DNA from: Rhodoblastus sp963713695 | Lineage (GTDB): Bacteria; Pseudomonadota; Alphaproteobacteria; Rhizobiales; Beijerinckiaceae | DNA: 64,000 bases | Assembly: GCA_963713695.1 (NCBI GenBank) | Contig: CAVQMU010000005.1 | Coordinates: 186,001 to 250,000, forward strand | Reading direction: 5' to 3' | Part shown: piece after piece, positions 28,520 to 37,099 of the stretch | Layout of the letters: each line of letters opens with the position of its first letter | Numbering within the stretch: the stretch's first letter is position 1 | Translations under genes and position numbers: made by a program | The notes under the pieces: generated by a model | What the model was told of the DNA's origin: nothing | The model's database searches: none | What the model saw: only the letters and a program-made list of their open reading frames with translations

Positions 28520-29527
28520 TCATTTCGTTAAAATGGCTATATTACTTTCAATGCACCGATCATATTTTCTTATTTCTTCAATTTCTGACAGAGCCCCGAT
28601 GTGATAAATTACCTCACTATTGCTAATCCAATCTCGAACGGCAATCTCAGTGCTTCCAAAACGCAATTTTGAAACTAATTGTTTTAGTATGTCCGTATCT
28701 ATAAATCTTGTGCTACGAAACGTCGTAAACGTTGTGGTCGACATCGAATTTATCGTGTTTCCGACTGGTCTATCAATATTGAACTTTGAATTATACAAAA
28801 TAACATCTCCAATTCTGGCCGATGTTGGATGTGACAATTTTTTCGAAATATTTTCTCCTAAGTTAAAGTCGAGACTTCCGCCCCTCTTATTGTTTCCTGT
28901 TGCCTTATCATTATACACATAATCAGATAATCTCAACGTTACAAAGTAAAATTCCTTTCCATCATTTATGGTAGCTGCCATAGAGCATACATGCTCTGTA
29001 TTTAAATTATTTTCGTCAAATATCAATTTCATAATATAAGCATTTATTTCTATTTTGTTGTCAGGCACGCCTTCCCTTTTGATATCTGGGTCGTCCGGAT
29101 AGCGTCCATACACAATTTTGACTCCATTGACTTCGTTTGGCCCTTCATTTGCTCCGAAATGGCGGGGCCACGTGTCATTTCTTGTCTTCGGCGCAGCCAC
29201 CAAAAGCGTTGCATCGGCAATCCAAGTGAATAAGACATCGTCCGATGACCCGGTGGTTTCAAGGAATATTTGGCGCGTTTGCTGGATTCCATCTCGCATT
29301 CGCCGTATTGAAAAAACTTGTGGGGTTTCGGTGTATTGGTCGCAGCTGTCGGCTGCTCGCTCAGCTACAAAGTTCTCTTTCGGGGAGAGCAAAGATTCGC
29401 TCGCGTATAAACATTTTGAGCGGGCATCGGTCGCCCAATAAACAGTCCGCCAGCCGCCGATAATCACAAACAGCGTCACGAATAGGGCAAATGTGCCGAC
29501 GACGAATATTTGAAAAAACTTTTTCAT
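28520..29527 (-). CDS. AT-rich orphan gene, membrane-anchored protein of unknown function
   Basis: The 335-residue product starts MKKFFQIFVVGTFALFVTLFVIIGGWRTVYW, one N-terminal membrane anchor or signal. The remaining hydrophilic domain of about 300 residues is rich in Asn, Thr, Ile and Lys, with features such as SKLRFGSTEIAVRDWISNSE near the C-terminus. Base composition is far lower in GC than every neighbour and codon use differs (many AAA, AAT, ATA). I recognise no family. It is on the opposite strand to cbb genes and lies between the two halves of the cbb cluster, which suggests a horizontally acquired insertion. Integrity over 1 kb suggests it is, or recently was, functional. Confidence 0.75.
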   Translation of the reverse strand: MKKFFQIFVVGTFALFVTLFVIIGGWRTVYWATDARSKCLYASESLLSPKENFVAERAADSCDQYTETPQVFSIRRMRDGIQQTRQIFLETTGSSDDVLFTWIADATLLVAAPKTRNDTWPRHFGANEGPNEVNGVKIVYGRYPDDPDIKREGVPDNKIEINAYIMKLIFDENNLNTEHVCSMAATINDGKEFYFVTLRLSDYVYNDKATGNNKRGGSLDFNLGENISKKLSHPTSARIGDVILYNSKFNIDRPVGNTINSMSTTTFTTFRSTRFIDTDILKQLVSKLRFGSTEIAVRDWISNSEVIYHIGALSEIEEIRKYDRCIESNIAILTK

Positions 29528-29746
29528 TTGAGGGCCTACGTCGAATTTGATTGCCGGATCAAATCATCTAGGAGTGATCGGCAATTGTCACCACGAGGCA
29601 TGGCGAAAAAGTTTTGAAGTCCGGAATTGCTGCATCCTTCCCGTTGAACCATCGAGCGATTTTTTTCTGGACCGGTCCTTCGCGCTACGCCTGCAATCCG
29701 CCGTTTTGCGTCGTTCATTGCTGGCGCTACGGTTAGATCGCATCTC

Positions 29747-30631
29747 CTACGACTGCAGCGACTTCAAGAACGCCGTCGCCAGCGGCGACAGCCTCTTCGC
29801 TTTGAGATGCACCACATACCATTGCCGCAGCAGCGGAAACCCCTGCACGTCGAGTTCGCGCAAGGCGCCTTCGGGCGCATCCAGTCCCAACACATGGCGG
29901 GAGAGCACCGCGAGCCCGAGGCCCGCGCCGACCGCCTGCTTGATCGTCTCGTCGCTGCCCAGCGTCATGCGAACAGGCGGGCGAATTCCATGCTCGACAA
30001 AATAACGCTCGACCGCCTGCCGCGTGCCGGAACCGGGTTCGCGCAGGATGAAGGCCTCGTCCTGCAATCGCTGCGGCGCGATATGCCTTTCCTTGCACAG
30101 CGGATGGTTTGACGGCGCCAGAACCACCAGCGGATTTTTCACGAAGGGAATGGCGACCACGTCAAGCTCTTCCGGCGGCTGGCCCATGATGGTGAGGTCG
30201 TCGAGATTGTTCCGCATCCGCTCGAGAATCTGATCGCGGTTGCCCACTTCCAGCACCAGTTCGATCTTGGGATGATCGCGGCAGAAATCGCCGATCATTC
30301 TTGTCGCGAAATAACGCGCGGTGGTGATCATCGCGAGTTTCAGGCAGCCGCGCTCCAGCCCCTGCATTTCCGCGAGTTGCATGCCCAGCAGATCGAGCCG
30401 CTCCAGCATGTCGCGGCTGGCGGAAGCCGCCGCGCGTCCCGCCTCCGTCAGGAAGATCTTCTTGCCCGCCTGTTCGTGCAGCGGCAAGCCGAGGCTTTCC
30501 GCAAGCTGCTTGATCTGCACCGAGAAGGCGGAGGGCGTCATGTTCATCTCTTCGGCCGCCCGCGTCATGTTCATGTGCCGCGCGAACGCCGCCATCAGAC
30601 GCAGTTGATGCAGAGTCACCGCCCGCAGCAT
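29747..30631 (-). CDS. cbbR: Second CbbR, LysR-type regulator of cbbLSX
   Basis: The 294-residue protein has the HTH (LRLMAAFARHMNMTRAAEEMNMTPSAFSVQIKQL, in pieces) and CbbR-like effector-domain text: ITTARYFATRMIGDFC, GNRDQILERMRNNLDDLTIMGQPPEELDV, FILREPGSGTRQAVERYF and LLRQWYVVHLKAKRLSPLATAFL. It is divergent from cbbL. It is clearly diverged from the first CbbR at 19684-20607, so each RuBisCO operon has its own regulator. The 3' flank (29528-29746) holds nothing I can support. Confidence 0.93.
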   Translation of the reverse strand: MLRAVTLHQLRLMAAFARHMNMTRAAEEMNMTPSAFSVQIKQLAESLGLPLHEQAGKKIFLTEAGRAAASASRDMLERLDLLGMQLAEMQGLERGCLKLAMITTARYFATRMIGDFCRDHPKIELVLEVGNRDQILERMRNNLDDLTIMGQPPEELDVVAIPFVKNPLVVLAPSNHPLCKERHIAPQRLQDEAFILREPGSGTRQAVERYFVEHGIRPPVRMTLGSDETIKQAVGAGLGLAVLSRHVLGLDAPEGALRELDVQGFPLLRQWYVVHLKAKRLSPLATAFLKSLQS

Positions 30632-30632
30632 T

Positions 30633-30654
30633 GTTTACTCCGGTGAATAGTAAC
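30633..30654. promoter_or_regulatory. Candidate CbbR operator upstream of cbbL
   Basis: Between cbbR2 and cbbL, GTTTAC at 30633 and GTAAC ending at 30654 form an imperfect dyad with an 11-nt spacer. AT-richer sequence (30655-30705) follows before cbbL. The location fits CbbR control of both directions. The match to TNA-N7/8-TNA is loose, so this is tentative. Confidence 0.35.
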
Positions 30655-30748
30655 GTTCGAAACTATGAACTTACCTCAAAACATGGGCGGGCGTAAAAAG
30701 TTTCATCACCTCAGACTGGCGCGAAGCCAGCCATCAAGGGAGACGGCG

Positions 30749-32209
30749 ATGGACAGCAAGACCAAGGAACTCAAGGGCAAGGAGCGCTACAAGGCCGGCG
30801 TGCTGAAATACGCGCAGATGGGCTATTGGAACGGCGAATACGAGCCCAAGCCGACCGACGTCATCGCGCTGTTCCGCATCACCCCGCAGGACGGCGTCGA
30901 TCCGATCGAGGCCGGCGCGGCGGTCGCCGGCGAATCCTCGACAGCCACCTGGACCGTCGTCTGGACGGATCGTCTGACCGCCTGCAATTCTTACCGCGCC
31001 AAGGCCTATCGGGTCGATCCCGTGCCCGGCCAGGACAACCAGTTCTTCGTTTACGTCGCCTACGACTACATCCTGTTCGAGGAAGGCTCGATCGCCAACC
31101 TGACGGCGTCGATCATCGGCAATGTCTTCGGCTTCAAGCCGCTCAAGGCGATCCGCCTCGAGGACATGTATTTCCCGCCCGCCTATGTAAAAACCTTCAA
31201 GGGTCCGCCAACCGGCATCGTCGTCGAGCGCGAGCGCCTCGACAAGTTCGGCCGCCCCCTGCTCGGCGCGACGACCAAGCCCAAACTCGGGCTGTCAGGC
31301 AAGAACTATGGCCGCGTCGTCTACGAGGGCCTCAAGGGCGGCCTCGATTTCATGAAGGACGACGAGAACATCAATTCGCAGCCTTTCATGCATTGGCGCG
31401 ACCGTTTCCTCTATTGCATGGAGGCCGTCAACAAGGCGATCGCCGCCACCGGCGAAATGAAAGGGCATTATCTCAACGTCACCGCCGGCACGATGGACGA
31501 AATGATCCGCCGCGCCGAATTCGCCAAGGAGATCGGCTCGGTCATCGTGATGATCGACCTGGTCATCGGCTATACGGCGATCCAGTCCATGTCCAACTGG
31601 TGCCGGCAGCATGACATGATCCTGCATCTGCATCGCGCGGGTCACGGCACCTATACGCGGCAGAAGAACCATGGCGTGTCCTTCCGCGTCATCGCCAAAT
31701 GGATGCGGCTCGCCGGCGTCGACCATATCCATGCCGGCACCGCCGTCGGCAAGCTCGAAGGCGACCCGGCCACGGTGCAAGGCTATTACAACGTCTGCCG
31801 CGACGCCGTCACCGAGGTCGACCTGCCCCGCGGCATCTTTTTCAAGCAGGACTGGTGCGACATTCGCAAGATGATGCCGGTGGCCTCCGGCGGCATCCAC
31901 GCCGGCCAGATGCATCAATTGCTCGACCTGTTCGGCGACGACGTCGTGCTGCAATTCGGCGGCGGCACCATCGGCCATCCCATGGGCATCCAGGCGGGAG
32001 CGACCGCCAATCGCGTCGCGCTCGAGGCCATGGTCCTCGCGCGCAACGAGGGCCGCAACCTCATCTCCGAAGGGCCGGAAATTCTCCGCGGCGCCGCCAG
32101 ATGGTGCAAGCCGCTTGAAGCCGCGCTCGACACCTGGGGCAATATTTCCTTCAACTACACCTCGACCGACACGTCGGACTTCGTGCTGACGCCCGTCGCC
32201 GCCGAATGA
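30749..32209 (+). CDS. cbbL: Ribulose bisphosphate carboxylase form I large subunit (red type, IC)
   Basis: The 486-residue large subunit pairs with CbbS as L8S8. Form IC is shown by the N-terminus KGKERYKAGVLKYAQMGYW and the text PGQDNQFFVYVAYDYILFEEGS. Catalytic Lys177 is in TTKPKLGLS. The carbamylation Lys203 is in GGLDFMKDDENINSQPF with its D-E ligands. RAGHGTYTRQ and the loop 6 segment GTAVGKLEGD with its Lys are also present. The ATG at 30749 follows AAGGGAGA. First gene of cbbLSX, with cbbR2 divergent upstream. Confidence 0.98.
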   Translation: MDSKTKELKGKERYKAGVLKYAQMGYWNGEYEPKPTDVIALFRITPQDGVDPIEAGAAVAGESSTATWTVVWTDRLTACNSYRAKAYRVDPVPGQDNQFFVYVAYDYILFEEGSIANLTASIIGNVFGFKPLKAIRLEDMYFPPAYVKTFKGPPTGIVVERERLDKFGRPLLGATTKPKLGLSGKNYGRVVYEGLKGGLDFMKDDENINSQPFMHWRDRFLYCMEAVNKAIAATGEMKGHYLNVTAGTMDEMIRRAEFAKEIGSVIVMIDLVIGYTAIQSMSNWCRQHDMILHLHRAGHGTYTRQKNHGVSFRVIAKWMRLAGVDHIHAGTAVGKLEGDPATVQGYYNVCRDAVTEVDLPRGIFFKQDWCDIRKMMPVASGGIHAGQMHQLLDLFGDDVVLQFGGGTIGHPMGIQAGATANRVALEAMVLARNEGRNLISEGPEILRGAARWCKPLEAALDTWGNISFNYTSTDTSDFVLTPVAAE

Positions 32210-32225
32210 TTTTGGGAGCCAGACC

Positions 32226-32615
32226 ATGCACATCTCACAAGGATGCTTCTCTTTCCTGCCCGATCTCGACGATGACCAGATCAAGGCGCAGATCGAATAT
32301 TGCCTCCGCAACGAATGGGCCGTCGGCATCGAATATACCGACGATCCCCACCCCCGGAACACCTATTGGGAAATGTGGAGCCAGCCCATGTTCGACCTGA
32401 AGGACGCGGCGGGCGTGATGATGGAGCTCAACGCCTGCCGCAAGGCCGAGCCCGACAAATACATCAAGCTGATCGCCTTCGATTCCACGCGCGGATTCGA
32501 GACCGTGAGAATGTCCTTCATGGTCCAGCGCCCGAAGGTCGAGCCGACCTTCCTGATGACCCGCACCGAGGGCAACGGCCGCACGGTCCATGTGACGCTG
32601 ACGACGCAGCGCTGA
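32226..32615 (+). CDS. cbbS: Ribulose bisphosphate carboxylase form I small subunit
   Basis: The 129-residue protein begins MHISQGCFSFLPDLDDDQI and contains YCLRNEWAVGIEYTDDPHPRNTYWEMWS (in two runs) and AFDSTRGFETVRMSFMVQRP. The length and the C-terminal extension (EPTFLMTRTEGNGRTVHVTL) are typical of red-type small subunits, whose tail forms a beta-hairpin in the L8S8 solvent channel. It starts 16 nt after the cbbL stop. Confidence 0.98.
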   Translation: MHISQGCFSFLPDLDDDQIKAQIEYCLRNEWAVGIEYTDDPHPRNTYWEMWSQPMFDLKDAAGVMMELNACRKAEPDKYIKLIAFDSTRGFETVRMSFMVQRPKVEPTFLMTRTEGNGRTVHVTLTTQR

Positions 32616-32626
32616 AAACTTACTTC

Positions 32627-32670
32627 ACCGGGGCGGTATCTCCTCCCACGCCGCTCCGGTTTTTTCTTTT
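32627..32670 (+). terminator. Intrinsic terminator between cbbS and cbbX
   Basis: ACCGGGGCGG (32627-32636) pairs with CCGCTCCGGT (32651-32660) over ten positions including one G-U wobble. The sequence continues TTTTTCTTTT. This is a textbook intrinsic terminator 12 nt after the cbbS stop and 21 nt before cbbX. It would leave cbbX transcribed mostly by read-through or from its own promoter. Confidence 0.82.
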
Positions 32671-32690
32671 CGCCGCCTGAAGGCAAGGCC

Positions 32691-33698
32691 ATGAACGACC
32701 ACGCAATGAACGATGCAACCATCGCTCCCGACGCCCCCGGCGTCGAAACCGCCGGCCTTGTCGATCTCGGCGCCGACTACCGCTCTTCAGGCGTCGCCGA
32801 GGTTCTGGAGGAACTCGACCGCGAATTGATCGGCCTCGCGCCTGTCAAGCGGCGGATCCGCGAAACCGCGGCGCTGCTGCTGGTTGATCGGGCGCGGCAG
32901 AAGCTGGGCCTTGCGAGCGAGACGCCGACCCTGCACATGAGCTTCACCGGCAATCCCGGCGTCGGCAAGACGACCGTGGCGCTGAAAATGGCGGGCCTTC
33001 TGCATCGCCTCGGCTATGTGCGCAAGGGCCATCTCGTCTCCGTGACGCGCGACGACCTTGTCGGACAATACATCGGCCACACCGCCCCGAAAACGCGCGA
33101 AATCCTGAAGAAAGCCATGGGCGGCGTGCTGTTCATCGACGAGGCCTATTATCTCTACAAGCCCGACAACGAGCGCGACTACGGCCAGGAAGCCATCGAA
33201 ATCCTGTTGCAGGTGATGGAGAACAACCGCGACGACCTCGTGGTGATCCTCGCCGGCTACGCCGACCGAATGGACAGGTTTTTCCTCAGCAATCCCGGCT
33301 TTCGCTCGCGCATCGCCCATCACATCGAATTCCCCGACTATACCGACGAGGAATTGCTGCGCATTGCCCAGAGCATGCTGGCGCAGCAGCAATACCACTT
33401 CGACGAGCCGGGTCTCGAGGCCATGCGCGATTACATCGTCGCGCGAAAAACCCTGCCGCATTTCGCCAATGCGCGCTCGATCCGCAACGCTCTCGACCGG
33501 GCGCGCCTGCGCCACGCCAACCGCCTGTTCGAGTGCGCCAGCGGCCCCCTCGACGCCGAGGCGCTCTCGACCATCGGAGAAGAAGACGTCAAGGCCAGCC
33601 GGGTTTTTGGCGGCGGACTGGCGCATGAACGAGAGGCCGAGGAAAATGTCCCCGCTCCGGAAGCCCCCGAGCCCTCAAATTCAGGGAGACCCCTGTAA
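32691..33698 (+). CDS. cbbX: CbbX, red-type RuBisCO activase
   Basis: The 335-residue AAA+ ATPase removes inhibitory sugar phosphates from form IC RuBisCO by pulling on the large-subunit C-terminus. It shows Walker A GNPGVGKTT (87-95), the pore-loop text DDLVGQYIGHTAPKTREIL, Walker B GGVLFIDEAYYLY and NPGFRSRIAHHIEFPDY. It ends exactly one base before the stop of the convergent DUF4399 gene. A second in-frame ATG lies 15 nt downstream. Confidence 0.97.
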   Translation: MNDHAMNDATIAPDAPGVETAGLVDLGADYRSSGVAEVLEELDRELIGLAPVKRRIRETAALLLVDRARQKLGLASETPTLHMSFTGNPGVGKTTVALKMAGLLHRLGYVRKGHLVSVTRDDLVGQYIGHTAPKTREILKKAMGGVLFIDEAYYLYKPDNERDYGQEAIEILLQVMENNRDDLVVILAGYADRMDRFFLSNPGFRSRIAHHIEFPDYTDEELLRIAQSMLAQQQYHFDEPGLEAMRDYIVARKTLPHFANARSIRNALDRARLRHANRLFECASGPLDAEALSTIGEEDVKASRVFGGGLAHEREAEENVPAPEAPEPSNSGRPL

Positions 33699-34148
33699 TT
33701 ATTGCACCTCGATCTCGATCTTGCCGGATTCGAGCGGCGGATTATGCGGGATGTGATTGGCGTCGCCGAGGATGATCTGCAACGTGTGGCGTCCCGGCGG
33801 GAGGTCGAGAACGGTCTCGGTCTGGCCGCCGCCGAAATGGCGCACATGCGCGTCCACAGGCAGGGGTTCGTTCAATTGTTCGCCGGTCGGCGCATCGGCG
33901 TCTATCAGCAGATGATGATGGCCGGTATTGGCTTTGTCGACGCCGGCCGGCGCGACGCCCATGCCGGAGAGACCGAATTTGACCGTCACCTTGCCGGTGA
34001 TGACGGCGCCATTATTCGGCTCGATGAAATAAACCCGCGCATTGGCCGGCCAGGGCGATTCGGCCTGGGACGCGCCCGTCAGGGCGAAAAAGGCGGCAAC
34101 GGCAAGTTGAAAAAAGGATTTGGACAACGAAAAGGAAAGCTTGCACAT
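33699..34148 (-). CDS. DUF4399-domain periplasmic protein
   Basis: The 149-residue protein has a signal peptide (SFFQLAVAAFFALTGASQAE). A DUF4399 domain follows, with ARVYFIEPNNGAVITGKVTVKFGL, GHHHLLIDADAPT and PGRHTLQIILGDANHIPHNPPLES. The conserved His-rich GHHHL suggests metal binding, but the function of this family is unknown. The ATG at 34148 (MCKLSFSLSK) is favoured over 34184. Confidence 0.85.
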   Translation of the reverse strand: MCKLSFSLSKSFFQLAVAAFFALTGASQAESPWPANARVYFIEPNNGAVITGKVTVKFGLSGMGVAPAGVDKANTGHHHLLIDADAPTGEQLNEPLPVDAHVRHFGGGQTETVLDLPPGRHTLQIILGDANHIPHNPPLESGKIEIEVQ

Positions 34149-34180
34149 CGGATTGGTCCCCCTTGTTGAAGGCGTCGACG

Positions 34181-34543
34181 TCAAGAAGCCTGGTGAGGCC
34201 CTTCCGAAAAACCGCGCACGCGCTTGAGAAGATCCTTGTCGTCGAACGGTTTGTTGACGACGAACGCATCGCGAAAATTGGGCGGCAGATGATCGCGTCC
34301 ATAGCCGGTGACGAACACGAACGGCACGCCCCGGCGCGCGAGAATGTCCGCGACGTCGTCGACGCGGCCGCCGACGATGTTCACGTCGAGAAGCGCGCCG
34401 TGCAATTCCTCGTCGCTCGCCAATTTCACAGCTTCGGCCAGCGTGCCGACGGGACCGATCACATCGAACCCGTCATCCTCGAGAATGCCGCCTATATGGG
34501 CCGCAAGCAGGAATTCGTCTTCGATCACCAAAATGCGCGACAT
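34181..34543 (-). CDS. Single-domain (CheY-like) response regulator
   Basis: The 120-residue protein is one receiver domain: RILVIEDEFLLAAHIGGIL (acidic pair), LLDVNIVGG with the phosphoacceptor Asp, FVFVTGYGRDHLP and VVNKPFDDKDLL with the conserved Lys. No output domain is present. Such regulators often act as phosphate sinks or in general-stress phosphorelays. It starts at 34543 after GAGGAATGC-type sequence. No partner kinase is encoded nearby. Confidence 0.9.
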   Translation of the reverse strand: MSRILVIEDEFLLAAHIGGILEDDGFDVIGPVGTLAEAVKLASDEELHGALLDVNIVGGRVDDVADILARRGVPFVFVTGYGRDHLPPNFRDAFVVNKPFDDKDLLKRVRGFSEGPHQAS

Positions 34544-34768
34544 GCATTCCTCCGGGGGAGCACACTCAATCAAGGCAATGGCGCAAAGGCAAGCTGATTT
34601 TGCAGGGCATTTTTGGCAGACCGCCTCCTGCCCGGGCGCAGCGAGCCCTCGGCGGCCCAGGGGCGGCGGTTCGACGCCAAGGGATTTCCGCAACTTGTGA
34701 CCAGGACGGCGCCGCACGAGCCCTGCGCGGCCGCGCCTGAGGCGGCGTGCGGAATGATCAGGCGCCCG

Positions 34769-35914
34769 TCAGAATGACACCCGGTTTCGCCCGGCCGCCT
34801 TGGATCTGTAAAGTTTCGCATCCGCGCGCCGGACGAGCGCATCCGGGCTTTCGTCCAGTTCGAGTTCCGCGACGCCGAACGAGGCGGTGATGGCGCCGAT
34901 TGACGCGTCCCCCTTGACCGCCCATTTTTTCGCCTCGAGCTTCTGCCTGATTCGCTCGGCGAGTTCAGCGGCGGCGGCGGCGGCCGTCTCCGGCAGGATG
35001 ATGGCGAATTCCTCGCCGCCGTAGCGCGCGACGCTGTCCTGGCCACTGGCGTTGGACATCAGCAGGTCAGAAATCTTCCGCAACACCTCGTCGCCGACCG
35101 GATGGCCGAACGTGTCGTTGATCTGCTTGAAATGGTCGATGTCGGCGATGATCAGGCTCAAGGGCGCGCCCTTGACGTTGGCCTTGCGGACGAGCCTTGC
35201 GAGAGCCTCGTCGAAATGCCGGCGCGAATAGGCTGATGTCAGGGAGTCGCGCTGGGTCAGCTCCTGCGATTCCGCCAGGGCCGTTCGCAGCGATGCGATC
35301 TGGTCCCGCGAGTCCCTGAGCCTCGCCTCGTAGTCCTCGTTGACGCGCAGCATCTGCTTGTTGGCCGCGACGAGGAACTGGATGGCGGCGCGAATTTGGT
35401 CGTTGCTGCGGGACGCCGCTAGCCTGTCCTGGCCCGCGCCGAGAGCCGCCGAATAGGCCTCATTCTGCTTCGAATGGGTCTGGGCCAGATCGAGCAGCCC
35501 GCGCAATTCCTCGGCGAGCTTGCCGCCGGCCTCTTCCACCTCCTCCGCGCTCAGCGAGGCTCCGCCCAGCAACCTGCGGCGAAGCGTGGCGACGATTTCG
35601 CGCGCGACCCAGGCCGCGCCCGACAGCGACAGCAGGATCAACGCAATATTTCGCAACAGGGCGATGGGTTCGAGGACGGTCCGGATGAGGGCGCCGTCCG
35701 GCCCATGCTCAAGCCTCTCCGATGAGGCGAGGGACCATGACCACAGGGCCCGGACATCGGGGCTCGCAAGATCGGGATGCACACGCGCCCATAACGCCAT
35801 GACGCAGAGGCCCGCGCCGGCAAGCATTGACGCCAGAATTGTCAGACGCTTTGGTTCGGACAGCAGTTTCATCAAAGCCTTCGACCCGTTCATGCTCGCT
35901 GGAAGCCTGCTCAT
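34769..35914 (-). CDS. Membrane-bound diguanylate cyclase (GGDEF)
   Basis: The 381-residue protein has two N-terminal transmembrane segments (LTILASMLAGAGLCVMAL and IALILLSLSGAAWVA) flanking a short periplasmic loop. A coiled-coil-like linker follows, then a GGDEF domain: RDSLTSAYSRRHFDEALARL, IADIDHFKQINDTFGHPVGDEVL and the active-site loop RYGGEEFAIILPE. GGEEF is a competent variant, so c-di-GMP synthesis is likely. It is preceded by a long intergenic region with its own promoter space. Confidence 0.93.
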   Translation of the reverse strand: MSRLPASMNGSKALMKLLSEPKRLTILASMLAGAGLCVMALWARVHPDLASPDVRALWSWSLASSERLEHGPDGALIRTVLEPIALLRNIALILLSLSGAAWVAREIVATLRRRLLGGASLSAEEVEEAGGKLAEELRGLLDLAQTHSKQNEAYSAALGAGQDRLAASRSNDQIRAAIQFLVAANKQMLRVNEDYEARLRDSRDQIASLRTALAESQELTQRDSLTSAYSRRHFDEALARLVRKANVKGAPLSLIIADIDHFKQINDTFGHPVGDEVLRKISDLLMSNASGQDSVARYGGEEFAIILPETAAAAAAELAERIRQKLEAKKWAVKGDASIGAITASFGVAELELDESPDALVRRADAKLYRSKAAGRNRVSF

Positions 35915-36427
35915 CCGGTCAGGCCGGATCGGGTCCAGTTCGTGTTCGGATGCGCCTTCTTCACACGGATCGGACGTCCGTCCCGCTTGAAAACGCTGTC
36001 ATTCATATTCGATCATGCCGAGTTGCAGCGCGCCCGGCCAGGGTTCAGCCAGACTCGCCATCGAATTTGGCGGACGAACATTAATTTTCTACTGTTCACG
36101 TTACGTCAGCTAATCGACTTTTTGCTTTGATTTGTGAGGGGTCGACCTTGGTTTTGTTCAATGTTCGCATCGACAACCTGGAAATTTCACTCGCTCGACT
36201 GGCCGCCGTTCGGTCCGGCGCGGCGACGAATCGCGGAGATGATCTCAAGCTCCGCGCAAGCCCCGGAGCCTATTCTCGGTCATTACGGGCCCGGAGCTTC
36301 CGGGCGTGTAAACTGCAAACGCCCGCCCCGGATGTACGGGCGGGCGTTTTGTTTCTGCGGCGCGTCTTGTTGGCGCTGGAAGGCGCCGCTCGCAGCGGTC
36401 AGAGCCGCGCGAGCACAGTTTCGGCCT
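35915..36427. other. 513-nt intergenic region, possible small RNA locus
   Basis: No convincing protein gene is seen on either strand. The part 36060-36145 is AT-rich and could hold a plus-strand promoter. A strong plus-oriented intrinsic terminator at 36317-36355 follows about 200 nt of sequence with internal complementary stretches (GCTCCGCG... and CCCCGGAGC, CCCGGAGC... and GCTTCCGGGCG). A free-standing promoter-plus-terminator arrangement is what an sRNA gene looks like. No known RNA family signature was recognised. Confidence 0.4.
36317..36355 (+). terminator. Strong intrinsic terminator without an evident upstream gene
   Basis: AACGCCCGCCC (36318-36328) and GGGCGGGCGTT (36338-36348) form an 11-bp GC-rich stem. 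TTTTGTTTC follows on the plus strand. In the minus direction the flanking T run is short, so plus-strand termination is favoured. The only plus-strand sequence upstream is non-coding back to the GGDEF gene start. Confidence 0.75.
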
Positions 36428-37099
36428 TCAGCCGCCATGCCCAAAAGCCTGGGCGATGCCCGCATATTGACATCCCGCGGCGATGGTGACGAAGGAATGC
36501 CAGATGGCGTTCTGGAATTTCAGGCGCTCCCAGCGATAGAACAGCACGCCGACCGAATAGAAGAGACCGCCGATGGCGATGAGAACCAGCGTTTGCACAG
36601 GCAAGGCCGCAACCAGCTGGCGGATCGCCACGATCGCCACCCAGCCAAGCGCCAGATAGACGAAGATTGACGTGCGGTCGAATTTCCCGGGCAGCAGCAG
36701 TTTTACGGCGGCGCCGCCAAGCGAGACCGTCCAGACGATGGCGGCCAGCGTCCAGGCGACGGGGCGATCGGGCAATTGCGACAGCAGCGCCGTATAGGTG
36801 CCGGCGATCATCAGGTAGATCGAGGCGTGGTCGAGCCGCCGCAGCAGCCATTTGAGATGCGAGGGCGGCGCCATGTTGTAGGCGCAGGAAAAGCCGAACA
36901 GCAGGAAAAAGCCGGTGGCGTAGACGGCCATGGCCAAGCCGTCCGACAGGTCGCCGTGCGCCGCGACCTTCATGAACAGCACCGCGAAGGCGATCAACCC
37001 CGCGACGATGGCGACGGCGTGGACAAAGCCGTCGGCGATCAGTTCGGCCGGGCTGTAGGGACGCTTGAACAGACGGGGATGGTCTTCGGGTAGCGACAT
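36428..37099 (-). CDS. Hemolysin III / PAQR family membrane protein
   Basis: The 223-residue protein has seven hydrophobic helices and the family motifs: YSPAELIADGFVHAVAIVAG near the N-terminus (conserved E and H), the LLRRLDHASIYLMIAGTYTAL segment with the conserved D-H, and a C-terminal FQNAIWHSFVTIAA with the zinc-site His. Members are predicted seven-helix hydrolases or receptors; despite the name, few are true hemolysins. The ATG at 37099 (MSLPEDHP) is preferred over 37150. Confidence 0.9.
   Translation of the reverse strand: MSLPEDHPRLFKRPYSPAELIADGFVHAVAIVAGLIAFAVLFMKVAAHGDLSDGLAMAVYATGFFLLFGFSCAYNMAPPSHLKWLLRRLDHASIYLMIAGTYTALLSQLPDRPVAWTLAAIVWTVSLGGAAVKLLLPGKFDRTSIFVYLALGWVAIVAIRQLVAALPVQTLVLIAIGGLFYSVGVLFYRWERLKFQNAIWHSFVTIAAGCQYAGIAQAFGHGG

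Noticed and set aside
29536..29718. A 60-codon minus-strand frame between the orphan gene and cbbR2
   Set aside because: No ribosome-binding site or recognisable sequence, and base composition changes across it.
36127..36489. Possible protein gene of 120 codons in the 35915-36427 gap
   Set aside because: It runs through a strong terminator hairpin and into the antisense of the hemolysin III gene; residues have no protein-like pattern.
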